This document shows, one piece after another, positions 1-8,346 of a DNA stretch of 23,973 bases. Below the pieces are notes generated by a model. That model was not told the DNA's origin. It made no database searches and saw only the letters and a list, made by a program, of their open reading frames with translations. Made by a program: the position numbers and the translations under genes. How positions within the stretch are numbered: the stretch's first letter is position 1; each line of letters begins with the position of its first letter. The stretch comes from Corallochytrium limacisporum. Taxonomy: Eukaryota; Opisthokonta. The stretch lies in assembly GCA_002811645.1 (NCBI GenBank), contig PDIP01000022.1, forward strand, positions 1 through 23,973. Reading direction: 5' to 3'.

Positions 1-24
1 AACCCTAACCCTAACCCTAACCCC
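1..24. repeat. Telomeric repeat tract (CCCTAA/TTAGGG)
   Basis: The window opens with almost four perfect CCCTAA units ending in CCCC at base 24. The G-rich strand is the minus strand and points outward, so base 1 is the chromosome tip side and the rest of the window is subtelomeric. TTAGGG telomeres are widespread in eukaryotes, including many fungi. The tract is short here because the window or assembly starts inside it. The junction on the G strand reads TTTGGGG followed directly by TTAGGG units. Confidence 0.95.
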
Positions 25-218
25 AAAGATTTCACACAGGTCAAGCCAGGGGAACAGGGAAGGTCATCGGGTCCGGGGCACTGCTCAGTCTGCGGCAAGC
101 ATACACTGGCCGGAGTAACTTCAGGAACCACAGACGTGTGATCATCCACTGCAGCAGCTTGCGTCACTGTTGCGGCGACGGCGGCCAAGACTATGGCAAA
201 GGCATACTCAGTCTTCAT
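1..218 (-). pseudogene. Secreted cysteine-rich protein gene truncated by the telomere (5' part only)
   Basis: An ATG at 218 on the minus strand opens a frame that runs without a stop to base 1. The first about 23 residues are a textbook signal peptide: MK start, then an Ala/Val-rich hydrophobic core (LAAVAATVTQAAA). The mature part carries four cysteines spaced C-x6-C-x7-C-x5-C, the last pair reading CSPGLTC. About 64 residues after the start the gene meets the telomere. The TTAGGG units fall in the Leu-Gly frame, so the frame stays open and no stop codon remains. The N-terminus resembles that of the secreted protein at 5564-6244 (both have AAVAA-x-VT followed by AAA and then Asp-Asp). A TATA-like element sits 80-90 bp upstream. 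I read it as a real secreted-protein gene that lost its 3' end to chromosome breakage and telomere addition. Its function is unknown, and an assembly join error is the main alternative. Confidence 0.7.
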
Positions 219-297
219 GACAGATTCCCGTTTGGTCTCCCTGAGAAATTGTACGCACAGTCAGCAAAGGTCAATCTGCTTGCTGTTGCCACAAGTT

Positions 298-307
298 CAT
301 AAATACC
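298..307 (-). promoter_or_regulatory. TATA-like element of the telomere-truncated gene
   Basis: The minus strand reads GGTATTTATG about 80-90 bp before the ATG at 218. The same core occurs before the genes starting at 6244, 8347, 10193 and 12210/12174. Its position relative to the start suggests a core promoter TATA box. The role is inferred from repetition and spacing only. Confidence 0.5.
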
Positions 308-963
308 TTTCTGTGGATCAGAGTCACTATGCTCTCCCCCATATCAATTTGCATTATACAATGTCCTAGCTAGTCGTACACGCTCACATGATGTTGATGG
401 CTATGCGTGACCTTTGCTACCAGATCAGTTACTCTCACAGCGATACAGGAAGCGGATCATTCGATGACGGCTCCACTGCCATTGCAGACCCATCGAGTGA
501 GACTGTACGGATCCGTCTTTGCATCTGCAGCGTTTCGTTTTCTTGGTGGCTTCTCGGCTTCGGTTGCGGCCCCTGCCGGCAAATACACTCGCTGATACTC
601 TGCGCTCGTCTACAGTTGACACGTAATATCTGAAACGCAAGACTCGAGGCACTCAATACCGTAGTCGTAAATTCTATACATATGGACATTGACAGCCTTG
701 GTGTACTCCAGTTATATTTTTCATAGTGCAGAACTTCAAAGGAGAACGGTCCCACGGGCCCCCACCCCAGAAAGTGCCCCGGGTCGAGGCTGTGTACTTC
801 CCCGAAATGTAACATTTCGATACTGATTTCTATGGAACGAGACGCGATATATGCAGTATAGTAGCGGAGTTTGGAAGCCCTACCTAGCGGTGGGTAATTG
901 TAATCAATGAGACCACCTGCCCAAGCTACTGTGGCAGTGGAAATAGTTTCCCTCTGAGCCAAA
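308..963. other. Intergenic, no supported gene
   Basis: Several short open frames cross this stretch, the longest on the minus strand at 435-992. None has a recognisable domain, a signal peptide or a family motif. I see no RNA gene or mobile element. The distal edge may hold a few more codons of the decayed coding relic that lies to its right. Confidence 0.5.
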
Positions 964-1905
964 TTACCAACTGCACATGAAGTCAATTTCAAACATGGTG
1001 TCCAGCCAAGAAACGTGCTCGTGGTAGGTCCCCTCGACGTTACCGTCGAAATGAATGAATGCGGGCACGGACGGGAAGTCTGAGTTGCGGCACAGTCTAC
1101 GCTGCCTAGACTGAGGCATTAGATTCACAGGCATGGCAATTTCGTACTGGTGAATCTGTCCCGCAGTTTCCAGCCATACAGAGTCTTTGTGGGGTGCGCA
1201 CTCGCGTAAATGTCCTCGACCTTACCGTCGGGAGGATTGCATTCAACGTTGCCGAAGGCGTGCGAATTTGGAATTTTTTAGCGAGTGAGAATTGGATATT
1301 GCAGGCGAATGCTGGACGTACTGTCGGCTACTGGATTCACCTGGGTGAACGAATGCGGACGAAGACAAGAAGTCTGAGCTACGGCATATTCTATGCTGGT
1401 GACAATGTAAATCCCCATCCCAACAGAAACCTGTTTCTGGGATTTGCTTAAGTGGACAAAATTGGTCACAATACTTCTCGACCCTTTTACTGGTCCGCCC
1501 TTACTATTGCAATCGGATGACGGGCTCATATTGTTACGTCAGCACGACGTCCTAAACGATATTTCCCAACTGTGGCCACCAAGGCGCGCAAAATCGCGGG
1601 TGCATAGGATTGGTAGTGCTTTTCAGGTGCTCACGCTGTGTCAACCGCTTTGTTACCTATTCGTTGTGGTGGCCGGGCAACTTCCGCCGCAACCGGCCAC
1701 CATCCGTGTTACCAGCGGTATGACATTGGAAATTGCCGCATACCGCACAGGTCTCCATGCCGGGATCCCGGGTTACGGACTTCCCCAGCTGGGTGACGCT
1801 TCTCAGGCTCCTAACCTTCTCTACAACAACGAACTCTTTACTGCTGCCGCAGTCACGGGGTGAAGGTTTACGTGAAGGAGGATGGAAGGCTGGCACCCTA
1901 AGCAA
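964..1905 (-). pseudogene. Degenerate cysteine-bearing coding relic with an internal repeat
   Basis: One minus-strand frame is open in four blocks (1905-1660, 1656-1555, 1500-1246, 1221-967), interrupted by in-frame stops at 1659-1657, 1554-1501, 1245-1222 and 966-964. Two blocks carry similar text in the same frame: RICRSSDFLSSSAFVH near 1395-1340 and RLCRNSDFPSVPAFIH near 1101-1050. The underlying DNA matches mostly with C/T or A/G differences. A second match (GACGGTAAsGTCGAGG) lies at 1032-1047 and 1214-1229. The upstream block 1500-1246 has several cysteines and HCH-type spacing, and block 1905-1660 has a CAVCGNFQC stretch. No block has a convincing start codon or signal peptide. I read this as the remains of a repeat-containing, probably secreted, cysteine-bearing protein. 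A spliced gene with short introns removing the stops is the alternative. No family is recognised. Confidence 0.4.
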
Positions 1906-2643
1906 TCACTAGTCAACCGAGTACCCAAACGAGGACGGGACGTAGTATCATTTGGTTGTGTACCATGTAAGCCAATATGGTCTCGGTAGATTCCTTTGGC
2001 CTTGGTACCTGTACACTTGGTCATCACCAGGAACCTTGGTATGGCGAGAGGGAAATGCTAAGAGGGGAGAAAGACAAGTGGCTGAACTGGCCCAGTGTTT
2101 GCTGGTGCCGTCCGTATGCGCACGACACCTTTTTCCTTTCCATTTTCGATTGACTTTTGCTTCATAAAGAACATGCAATGATGATCGCCTCCAAAAACGC
2201 AACATGTAGCGACAAGGAGAAAAGACTAGATAAGAATCATTGGTGAGACCCATAACTCTGTAATACGGAAGAATCCCCATTTGACTAATACGCTTTCCTT
2301 ACATAGTCTACTTGGGGACAAGGTAGTTGTGATCAGAAACATTACTTTATAAGAATACCTTACTTCCAAGCGTGAAATACACGTAAGAAGGTTGACCTTC
2401 TTTGATCGGGTTTTTTACATTAGCATTCTACTGAGTGGAACGTAAACGTGCAGTCGAAGAAACGAAGTACGGAGTTAAATCAAAGTTCAAGTCCTATTCG
2501 CAAGTTCAAGAACTTCAGTATACAAAAATAGTGAGTCTTCCGGCCAGAACCCACGCCAAAGGGGAGATAACACCACTTATCCAAGACACAAGACCAACCA
2601 TCTTACATACAAAGACACTACCGAGGGCCCTCTTAAAACAGTC
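1906..2643. other. Upstream region of the ankyrin gene
   Basis: No independent gene is supported. A CTTTATAAG sequence at about 2345-2353 is a possible TATA box for the ankyrin gene. The ankyrin frame itself is open from 2479 to its ATG at 2644 (55 codons without an ATG, preceded by an in-frame TAA at 2476-2478), so the first exon could be longer if an upstream exon is spliced in. The TTCAG at 2514-2518 could act as a 3' splice site. Confidence 0.4.
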
Positions 2644-5223
2644 ATGCGAGAAGCTCTGAGAAAGTTGAGTCGGTCCAATACCCAGCGATATGGAATCTTC
2701 TCCTCAAAAGGAACACACCATAAATCCCTTCCTGTCATATCGCCTCCAACCACAGAAGTTGATGATGATACCAACAAGACAGATGATGAGGACTACAGGC
2801 CAGAGACAGAAGTTGATAATGAGGACAGCAGTCAAGAGACAGAAGTTGATGACGAGGAAAGCTCGCCAGAGAGCAAGCTGAAAGCAGAGGCCCTGTCGGT
2901 ACCAGAGGGTCACGTCCGCAGCGGCTCCTTTGGCACTCGTATTGAACTAAATGAAAAGAACGCTGCAAAAATGCGGAAGACTTTGGAAGAAAAGAAGGGT
3001 TATTTAGAGCTCCTACGTAACGCTAACATCAATGGTAGCCGAGAATACGCGTTCGCAGACCGACCGTTTAATGATGATGCCAAGTTCCAACTGTCCATGC
3101 TTCAGCTTGCCTGCTGCTGTGGTCTGAACGAGTGCGTGGAAATGCTCGTTGGGACTATGGGCGTGAATGTGAACCAACGGGATCCACGATTTGGTAGAAC
3201 AGCCCTCCACTACGCCGTCCAAGCACCCGAGAGTGAAATTCTGGCGGAAATGAACCGCCTCTACTTTGACGTTAACCCACAGGGCCAGATGAAATGCGTG
3301 GTTATGTTGCTTGACAAGGGCGCAGACGTCAATGCTGCAGGAACAAGTGATGGCAAGACGCCGTTACATCTCGCCTGCGCTCGGAACCACCCACATATGA
3401 TTCAGACTCTGCTCCAGTCCGACGCTGACCCCTCATTGCGAGATGCCACTGGACATACACCACTTGACGTGACTCTCGAGGGGTCGCGAGACCCGGGCAC
3501 TCAAACAGGTGTGTCGTTGGCATCCATCGCCGCCACCAAAAAGAAGCAAGAAACGATCGTTCGCTTGCTGCTCAGTGCCGGTGCATCAATAAACCTGGAG
3601 GAACCACAGGCAATGGAGTTGCTGCCATCTCTTCCGAGGTCCATCTTGCGTGCAGTACTTTGCATGGATAGGAAACAACTCGACGTAGAGGACAGAGAAC
3701 GACGCAGGCTCATACACCGTCTCCTCCTGGTTTCAGCAGCTCCTGGAGTTGCGAAGAAACAAATACTTTCCGCAGAAGCACTGGCGGCCTCACATGCGCC
3801 CCTTCGGGCATCGCTGGGAGCACTGGATAGTGCCGCCTCTATGTCTAATGCACAGGCTTGCGGCACTGTTTCTTCGGCATACTCTATCCCTGCGACGGCT
3901 TCGATTTCGTCCGTGGCCAACGACCATTCATCAGAAGCCGACTCTCCGTTCACATCTCCACAGATGCCTATGCGGCCCCCTCGCAAGAGCACCATCGGGG
4001 ATCGCGCTCTGTCCAAGCTGAGGTACAATATTGATGGTGTCTTCAACAACCACTACTGCAAGCCTGACCCACCGATTGGAGTCTTCGATCCCCTCGCTGC
4101 CGCGGGTATGGACCCTGACCTTCTGGTCCCCATCGCAGCGACTCCTTCCGGCCTCTACATCCTCTCTGAAATTCTCAAGCTTGGCGTCAGCGTGAACTGC
4201 AGAGATCAATACGGCCGGACACCACTGATGTACGCCGTCGCCAACCCACTGCTGACAGAGGCGCAGGCTTTACTATTACGCTTTGGTGCAAATCCAACAA
4301 TCCAAGCTGCTTGTGGAGGTTCTCTTGATCCAGCTCTTGCTGCAACTGACCTCGCCGACCTGCGCGCAAGCACTTCAGTCTGTGAGGTCCGCACAGCCAT
4401 TGAGGCCAATCCATTCCTTATTGACGCAGTTCACTACCGGCATGGCTCACTGCTCCACAGTTTCGCTCGCGATGGCAAGGACGAACTCGTTGAAGTCTGT
4501 CTTGATGCCGGCGCAGATGTGGGTTGCCCCATGCCTGACACCCGGCACACGCCTCTCCATTGGGCAGCAGAGATGGGCCGGGACACCATAGTGGGTCTAT
4601 TGCTCGAGCATGGTGCCGACGCGACAGTAAAAACTACAGACCGAGGGTGGACACCACTACACGTAGCCTGCCGTTGGGGACGGACGGGTACGGTGAAACG
4701 GCTGCTTGCGGAAGGAGTCGAAGCTGTGGATGCCTTCGCACAGGATCGACAGGGCCTAACAGCGTGGCAGATCGCGGCCACGCACAGGCGAAAACATGTG
4801 CTGCAGCTACAGCCACCGTTGCCGCCTCCGTCGGCAAGCGCTGATTGGGGGTCCAGTGGTCCGGAAGCTCCTCCCACCCGCCGGCCACGGAAGAATGTCC
4901 CCCTGGCCATGGATCTGAAGATGGCCGTCCGCGATGGCAAATCAGGCGCCGCGGTACCTTCATCCGTGAACATGCCACCACACTCTTTCTCCTCCACAGT
5001 AGTGGACCACCAATCTGCACGTCCTGGGGTCTCCATGTTATCTGTGAGCCCGGAATCTCTGGTATTCGCCCGGGATGACCTGCACAGGACTCAGCCCACT
5101 GCTTCGAAGGGTTCCGATGTTAGCGGTAGTGCCAGTCTGATCAATGGCAGTGGCAAAGGCAGCATGGGTAACGTCAATGGCGAATATGGCAGCAGCAGCT
5201 CCCTAAAAACGGACAGCTGTTAA
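2644..5223 (+). CDS. Large ankyrin-repeat protein with acidic N-terminal repeats
   Basis: This intronless frame encodes 859 residues with two ankyrin clusters. The N-terminal cluster (about residues 150-315) has TALHYAV, KTPLHLAC and HTPLDV with GADVN-type loops. The C-terminal cluster (about 500-715) has RTPLMYAV, HTPLHWAA, WTPLHVAC and TAWQIAA. Residues 37-76 are an acidic tandem repeat of TEVDxEDSSxE units. A Ser/Ala-rich linker (about 385-450) separates the clusters. The tail (720-859) is Pro/Ser/Gly-rich and probably disordered. There is no signal peptide or membrane segment, so a cytosolic or nuclear binding or scaffold role is likely; ankyrin repeats bind proteins and give no partner by themselves. 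The RPPRKSTIGDRALSKLRYNIDGVFNNHY stretch is split between residues 444 and 470 and may be a linker with a short structured patch. The layout loosely recalls fungal APSES/Swi6-like regulators, but I see no DNA-binding domain. The 3' side has an AATAAA at 5424-5429. The start is the first ATG in frame. Confidence 0.85.
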   Translation: MREALRKLSRSNTQRYGIFSSKGTHHKSLPVISPPTTEVDDDTNKTDDEDYRPETEVDNEDSSQETEVDDEESSPESKLKAEALSVPEGHVRSGSFGTRIELNEKNAAKMRKTLEEKKGYLELLRNANINGSREYAFADRPFNDDAKFQLSMLQLACCCGLNECVEMLVGTMGVNVNQRDPRFGRTALHYAVQAPESEILAEMNRLYFDVNPQGQMKCVVMLLDKGADVNAAGTSDGKTPLHLACARNHPHMIQTLLQSDADPSLRDATGHTPLDVTLEGSRDPGTQTGVSLASIAATKKKQETIVRLLLSAGASINLEEPQAMELLPSLPRSILRAVLCMDRKQLDVEDRERRRLIHRLLLVSAAPGVAKKQILSAEALAASHAPLRASLGALDSAASMSNAQACGTVSSAYSIPATASISSVANDHSSEADSPFTSPQMPMRPPRKSTIGDRALSKLRYNIDGVFNNHYCKPDPPIGVFDPLAAAGMDPDLLVPIAATPSGLYILSEILKLGVSVNCRDQYGRTPLMYAVANPLLTEAQALLLRFGANPTIQAACGGSLDPALAATDLADLRASTSVCEVRTAIEANPFLIDAVHYRHGSLLHSFARDGKDELVEVCLDAGADVGCPMPDTRHTPLHWAAEMGRDTIVGLLLEHGADATVKTTDRGWTPLHVACRWGRTGTVKRLLAEGVEAVDAFAQDRQGLTAWQIAATHRRKHVLQLQPPLPPPSASADWGSSGPEAPPTRRPRKNVPLAMDLKMAVRDGKSGAAVPSSVNMPPHSFSSTVVDHQSARPGVSMLSVSPESLVFARDDLHRTQPTASKGSDVSGSASLINGSGKGSMGNVNGEYGSSSSLKTDSC

Positions 5224-5563
5224 GTGATGCGATAGTAATAACCATGAAACATTACTAAAGAAGTAAGCGTCCTGGGGATGTCGAAATAACTGTGCGCGTA
5301 CACCAGTTGTACGCATGGAAGAACGCGAACATGATCCGTATTACGCACGCACGTTTCCTTTTCGCACTTGCCTGTGGCAGCAATTGCTTGTTCTTGTACG
5401 GCCAAGTTAACTGACCTTATGGTAATAAAGCCATTTTTCTTCATTCTACTGCCTACGTTCAACGTCTGCCTCTACAATTAACGGCAGCATTCGTGTCTGT
5501 AAGTTCGCCATACCTAGCCTTTACTCACTTGTTCAAACGGATGGTACATGGGACTATTCTCAT
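5224..5563. other. Convergent intergenic region
   Basis: This 340-bp stretch separates the 3' ends of the ankyrin gene (plus) and a secreted-protein gene (minus). It has an AATAAA at 5424-5429 for the plus-strand gene. On the minus strand AATAAA overlaps the stop codon of the secreted gene (near 5563-5569). No gene is seen. Confidence 0.5.
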
Positions 5564-6244
5564 TTATTTGCAACGGGGTTCTCCAGAGAAACCACACCAG
5601 AGGGTGTGAGTGTTATCAGGCATGGATGCGCTGGCCATACGGTACCAGTACAACCTGTAGGTACGCTGCCAAAACCCTCCTTTGTTAAACTGGAGTGCCC
5701 ACATAGAATCATGCAGGTCGCTAGTCACGTCGAAGGTGAGGTCCTTGCCCGTTTCTCCAATTTTTAGGGACCATTTCTGATCCTCGTCCACATTAGGTTC
5801 TTCTGAGTTCAACTTCCAGTAGTATTGGAAATATTTGTCACCCTGCTTGGCCTCCAATTCGAAAGAGCTGTCACCGATCGTGAGGGTTCCATTGATTGAA
5901 AGGTCCTTGCTGAGAATGATTTGGTTGTTGTCGTTTTCGTCAAGATCGTACACGCCGCAAAGAACAGCAGCGTTTTTAACCTTCACAGCATTCTCACATT
6001 CACCACCATTTACAAATGTTTTCTGCGTGAACCAGTATGATTCGGTGAAATCTTCATCGTTCTCTCCAGCAAGAAAGCGTTGGCGAGCGGCTTCACTCGT
6101 GAACTCCTCAGCGTACAAATCAGCGATCTGACGCCGAACTACCTCGGAAAGAGCTGGGCTGTCATCAAAGTGGGCAGCGGCACCACTAGTCACAGCAGCA
6201 GCAACGGCAGCAACGGCAGCAACGGCAGCAAAGTGGAATTTCAT
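5564..6244 (-). CDS. Small secreted protein, four-cysteine family member 1
   Basis: The ATG at 6244 gives 226 residues; the codon two positions upstream is TTG and is not needed. The first about 24 residues are an Ala/Val signal peptide made of VAA repeats. The mature protein is acidic and aromatic-rich, with four cysteines at 83, 96, 217 and 225, suggesting two disulfides. An NGT sequon lies at 118-120. The protein resembles the one encoded at 8347-8943: both have an YWxxQxTF block before the first cysteine, C-x12/13-C, and end in C-x5-P-x-C plus one residue. No known domain is recognised; it is likely extracellular. A TATA-like AGTATTTAAGC lies about 95 bp upstream. Function is unknown; a secreted effector or cell-surface role is only a guess from location and composition. 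Confidence 0.75.
   Translation of the reverse strand: MKFHFAAVAAVAAVAAAVTSGAAAHFDDSPALSEVVRRQIADLYAEEFTSEAARQRFLAGENDEDFTESYWFTQKTFVNGGECENAVKVKNAAVLCGVYDLDENDNNQIILSKDLSINGTLTIGDSSFELEAKQGDKYFQYYWKLNSEEPNVDEDQKWSLKIGETGKDLTFDVTSDLHDSMWALQFNKGGFWQRTYRLYWYRMASASMPDNTHTLWCGFSGEPRCK
6198..6233 (-). repeat. 9-bp tandem repeat inside the signal peptide
   Basis: Three perfect copies of GCAGCAACG followed by one GCAGCAAAG on the plus strand encode the repeated Val-Ala-Ala of the signal peptide of the secreted protein at 5564-6244. The unit keeps frame, so copy-number changes would lengthen or shorten the hydrophobic core by three residues. Confidence 0.8.
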
Positions 6245-6336
6245 TTTCAACAGCTAATTGTGAAACCAGTCCAAAAGAATACAGTTCATCGTGGCTCGAT
6301 CAAGATCCGTCTCTCCGAGTTCAGATCTGCAGACCC

Positions 6337-6347
6337 GCTTAAATACT
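6337..6347 (-). promoter_or_regulatory. TATA-like element of secreted protein 1
   Basis: The minus strand reads AGTATTTAAGC about 95 bp before the ATG at 6244. It matches the element before the methyltransferase gene (GGTATTTAAGC) in nine or more positions. The role is inferred from shared sequence and distance. Confidence 0.55.
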
Positions 6348-8239
6348 AGTACGAGTCAGAAGATGTTATCATCCATGGTGCTAGTCTTGTATCTGCTTTT
6401 AGATATTTGTATACTAGAGGTCAAGACACACTGACGGGATTAGACAACTGGCACTGCTCCGGTGGTTCTATCAAGAGCCTCCTTGCCCATGGCAGCCCGC
6501 TGGGAAGATCTTGTACGCCGTCGTTACACCGGTTGGTAGTTCCTTTTGTTTGAAAACCCTCGTGAGGCATCCCGTCTCCCGCCTGCTTGTTCTTCCCTAT
6601 CAATCACACATCCGCAAACGCCACTTCCGTGCTCGATCCCAAACTTCCGCCGCTCGGCCGCTTCCCGCACCGCATAAAGTAACGTTGAGTAGCCCGACAC
6701 CAAAAAATCTTCGGGCTTGGTCATCTTCCTAACCATTTTTGCTTGGGGGTGAAGCGACTTTGAACTAATACAGCACCAGCATCGCGGTTTCCTCTGGTGT
6801 TTCATTTCTAATCGCTCGCCAAATTCCACGAAAACGATATTTCGATGCTCGGCGACTACCCACTCTGTCTCTACTGCATATGTTTGATATAATTGGGGGA
6901 CTAAGACCTACCGCTTTGTTATGGCAATCATGATATCCATTCCAGGTAGTAAGCTCGGCCAACGATTCGGACCAAGAACTGTGTTTCGGATGGTCGATCG
7001 TACTACTGTTTGCGTGTTCGATTGGTCCGCACCACTAATCAGCCCCTCCTTTTCAGGATCCCCTTTCGAAGGAATCCCTAAGAAGGGGGTGGAGAGGTGC
7101 ATATACTGCAAGAAGGACTGGGTTTGGAAAACAACCACAGTCCAGGACAGGGCTATGGCTACCATACTACGTTTATATTTCTATGTCCATACACCGACAG
7201 TTGGCATTAAGACTGAACATGAATACCATCCGAACGGCACACATTCAAGGGACCCCTTTGTAAACGTGCGGTCTTGGAGAAATCGGGTTGTCAATGCATT
7301 ATATTTTCCCCAGTGGGTCCTACCATTGGACTGGGCACGACAGTGCTCCAAACAAAATTGGGTCGATTGCGAGCGGTTTCGAATATGTCCGCGGCACAAA
7401 ATAAACACACGAACTGAGGTTAAGAGGCTAAATACCCAACCCACACGCATTGTCATCCCCCTATGAATTTCCCAACCTTCCGATGGGGTGGTTCCTACGG
7501 GTGGGGTGGAGGGGGGGCTGAGTGGATTGATGTGATAGCCCATATTCTGTCCCTGGAGACACAAAGCGAAGTACCGATGCCAGTACTTAGTGTCATGATG
7601 TGGATGCCGGTGTCTACCACATGCACGCTAAGGATCGGATGCTAGTGACGCGATTTAACATGCCTGCAAATGTTAAGACCCTCAAGAGGCCCGATGGGTG
7701 GGTTTGTTTGCTTTCCAGCAGATCTTTTTGACTTCCCCCAATACATTCAGTATCGAAACCGACAGGGTCTAGGAGACAACACAGGGGATCACGGGTATCC
7801 AGGTCTCCTGCTCCGTGCGTCGCTCTACATTCTCCTGTGTCCGGCGCCACAATGTTTGGCCCACATTATGATTGTGGGATAAAGGTCCAAACACTTTGAA
7901 CCATCAGCGTGTTCATCGTGGCATTGTTGCGATCAGTTACAGAAACCTCATGCTCCTAATACCCATTGAACATCACCCATCACACGAGTAATGGATGCAT
8001 TGAATGCATCAAACCAACAGAGTGTGAAAATGCGAATTGCTTGGAAACAGTTGCGTGTCAGGCAAGAAGTAGGCTTTTCCCCCTCCGGCTTAGACCTCAT
8101 CCGCTATCGCTCACTCCAGAAGACAGCCACCTGAAGTGTGCCTGAAGGCAAGGCAGAGGGTGCTCTAAGAGCAAACAGAATCTGAGATCCTGCCTTCATT
8201 TGTCTAGCTGTATGGAAGAAAAAAAGAGAGCGGAGTAAT
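6348..8239. other. Divergent intergenic region between the two secreted-protein genes
   Basis: This 1.9-kb stretch lies between two divergently transcribed members of one secreted family. It has chance-length open frames only; the longest (6921-7466, plus, 181 codons) has no motif or signal peptide. It contains a G-rich run at 7486-7517 that fits a G-quadruplex pattern, a minus-strand GGTATTTAGCC at 7440-7430 with no supported gene behind it, and a 17-bp palindrome at 7994-8010. Confidence 0.5.
7994..8010. promoter_or_regulatory. 17-bp palindrome, candidate operator
   Basis: GATGCATT-G-AATGCATC is a perfect dyad with a single central base. It lies about 230 bp upstream of the TATA-like element of the secreted protein gene at 8347. 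The length and symmetry suit a dimeric transcription factor. Nothing else supports the role. Confidence 0.3.
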
Positions 8240-8250
8240 GGTATTTATTG
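8240..8250 (+). promoter_or_regulatory. TATA-like element of secreted protein 2
   Basis: GGTATTTATTG lies 107 bp before the ATG at 8347, matching the element before four other genes of the outer zone. An upstream ATG at 8292 in another frame begins an overlapping short frame that ends at 8444 and could reduce translation if the transcript starts before it. Confidence 0.55.
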
Positions 8251-8346
8251 GCATCCATCATCGCCCAAAGGCCAAGTACAGAAGTTATCACATGTCAAGA
8301 AGATTCCAGCCTGTGATCTCTTTCTGTCTCTTCTACCCGCGTAGAC

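Noticed and set aside
435-992. 185-codon open frame, minus strand
   Set aside because: No motif or bias; it overlaps the tail of the coding relic in another frame.
7430-7440. Minus-strand GGTATTTAGCC, like the shared promoter element
   Set aside because: The ATG at 7326 at the right distance opens only eleven codons; no secreted gene follows.
6921-7466. 181-codon open frame, plus strand
   Set aside because: One frame of this length is expected by chance in a 24-kb window; no signal peptide, domain, codon bias or TATA-like element in place.
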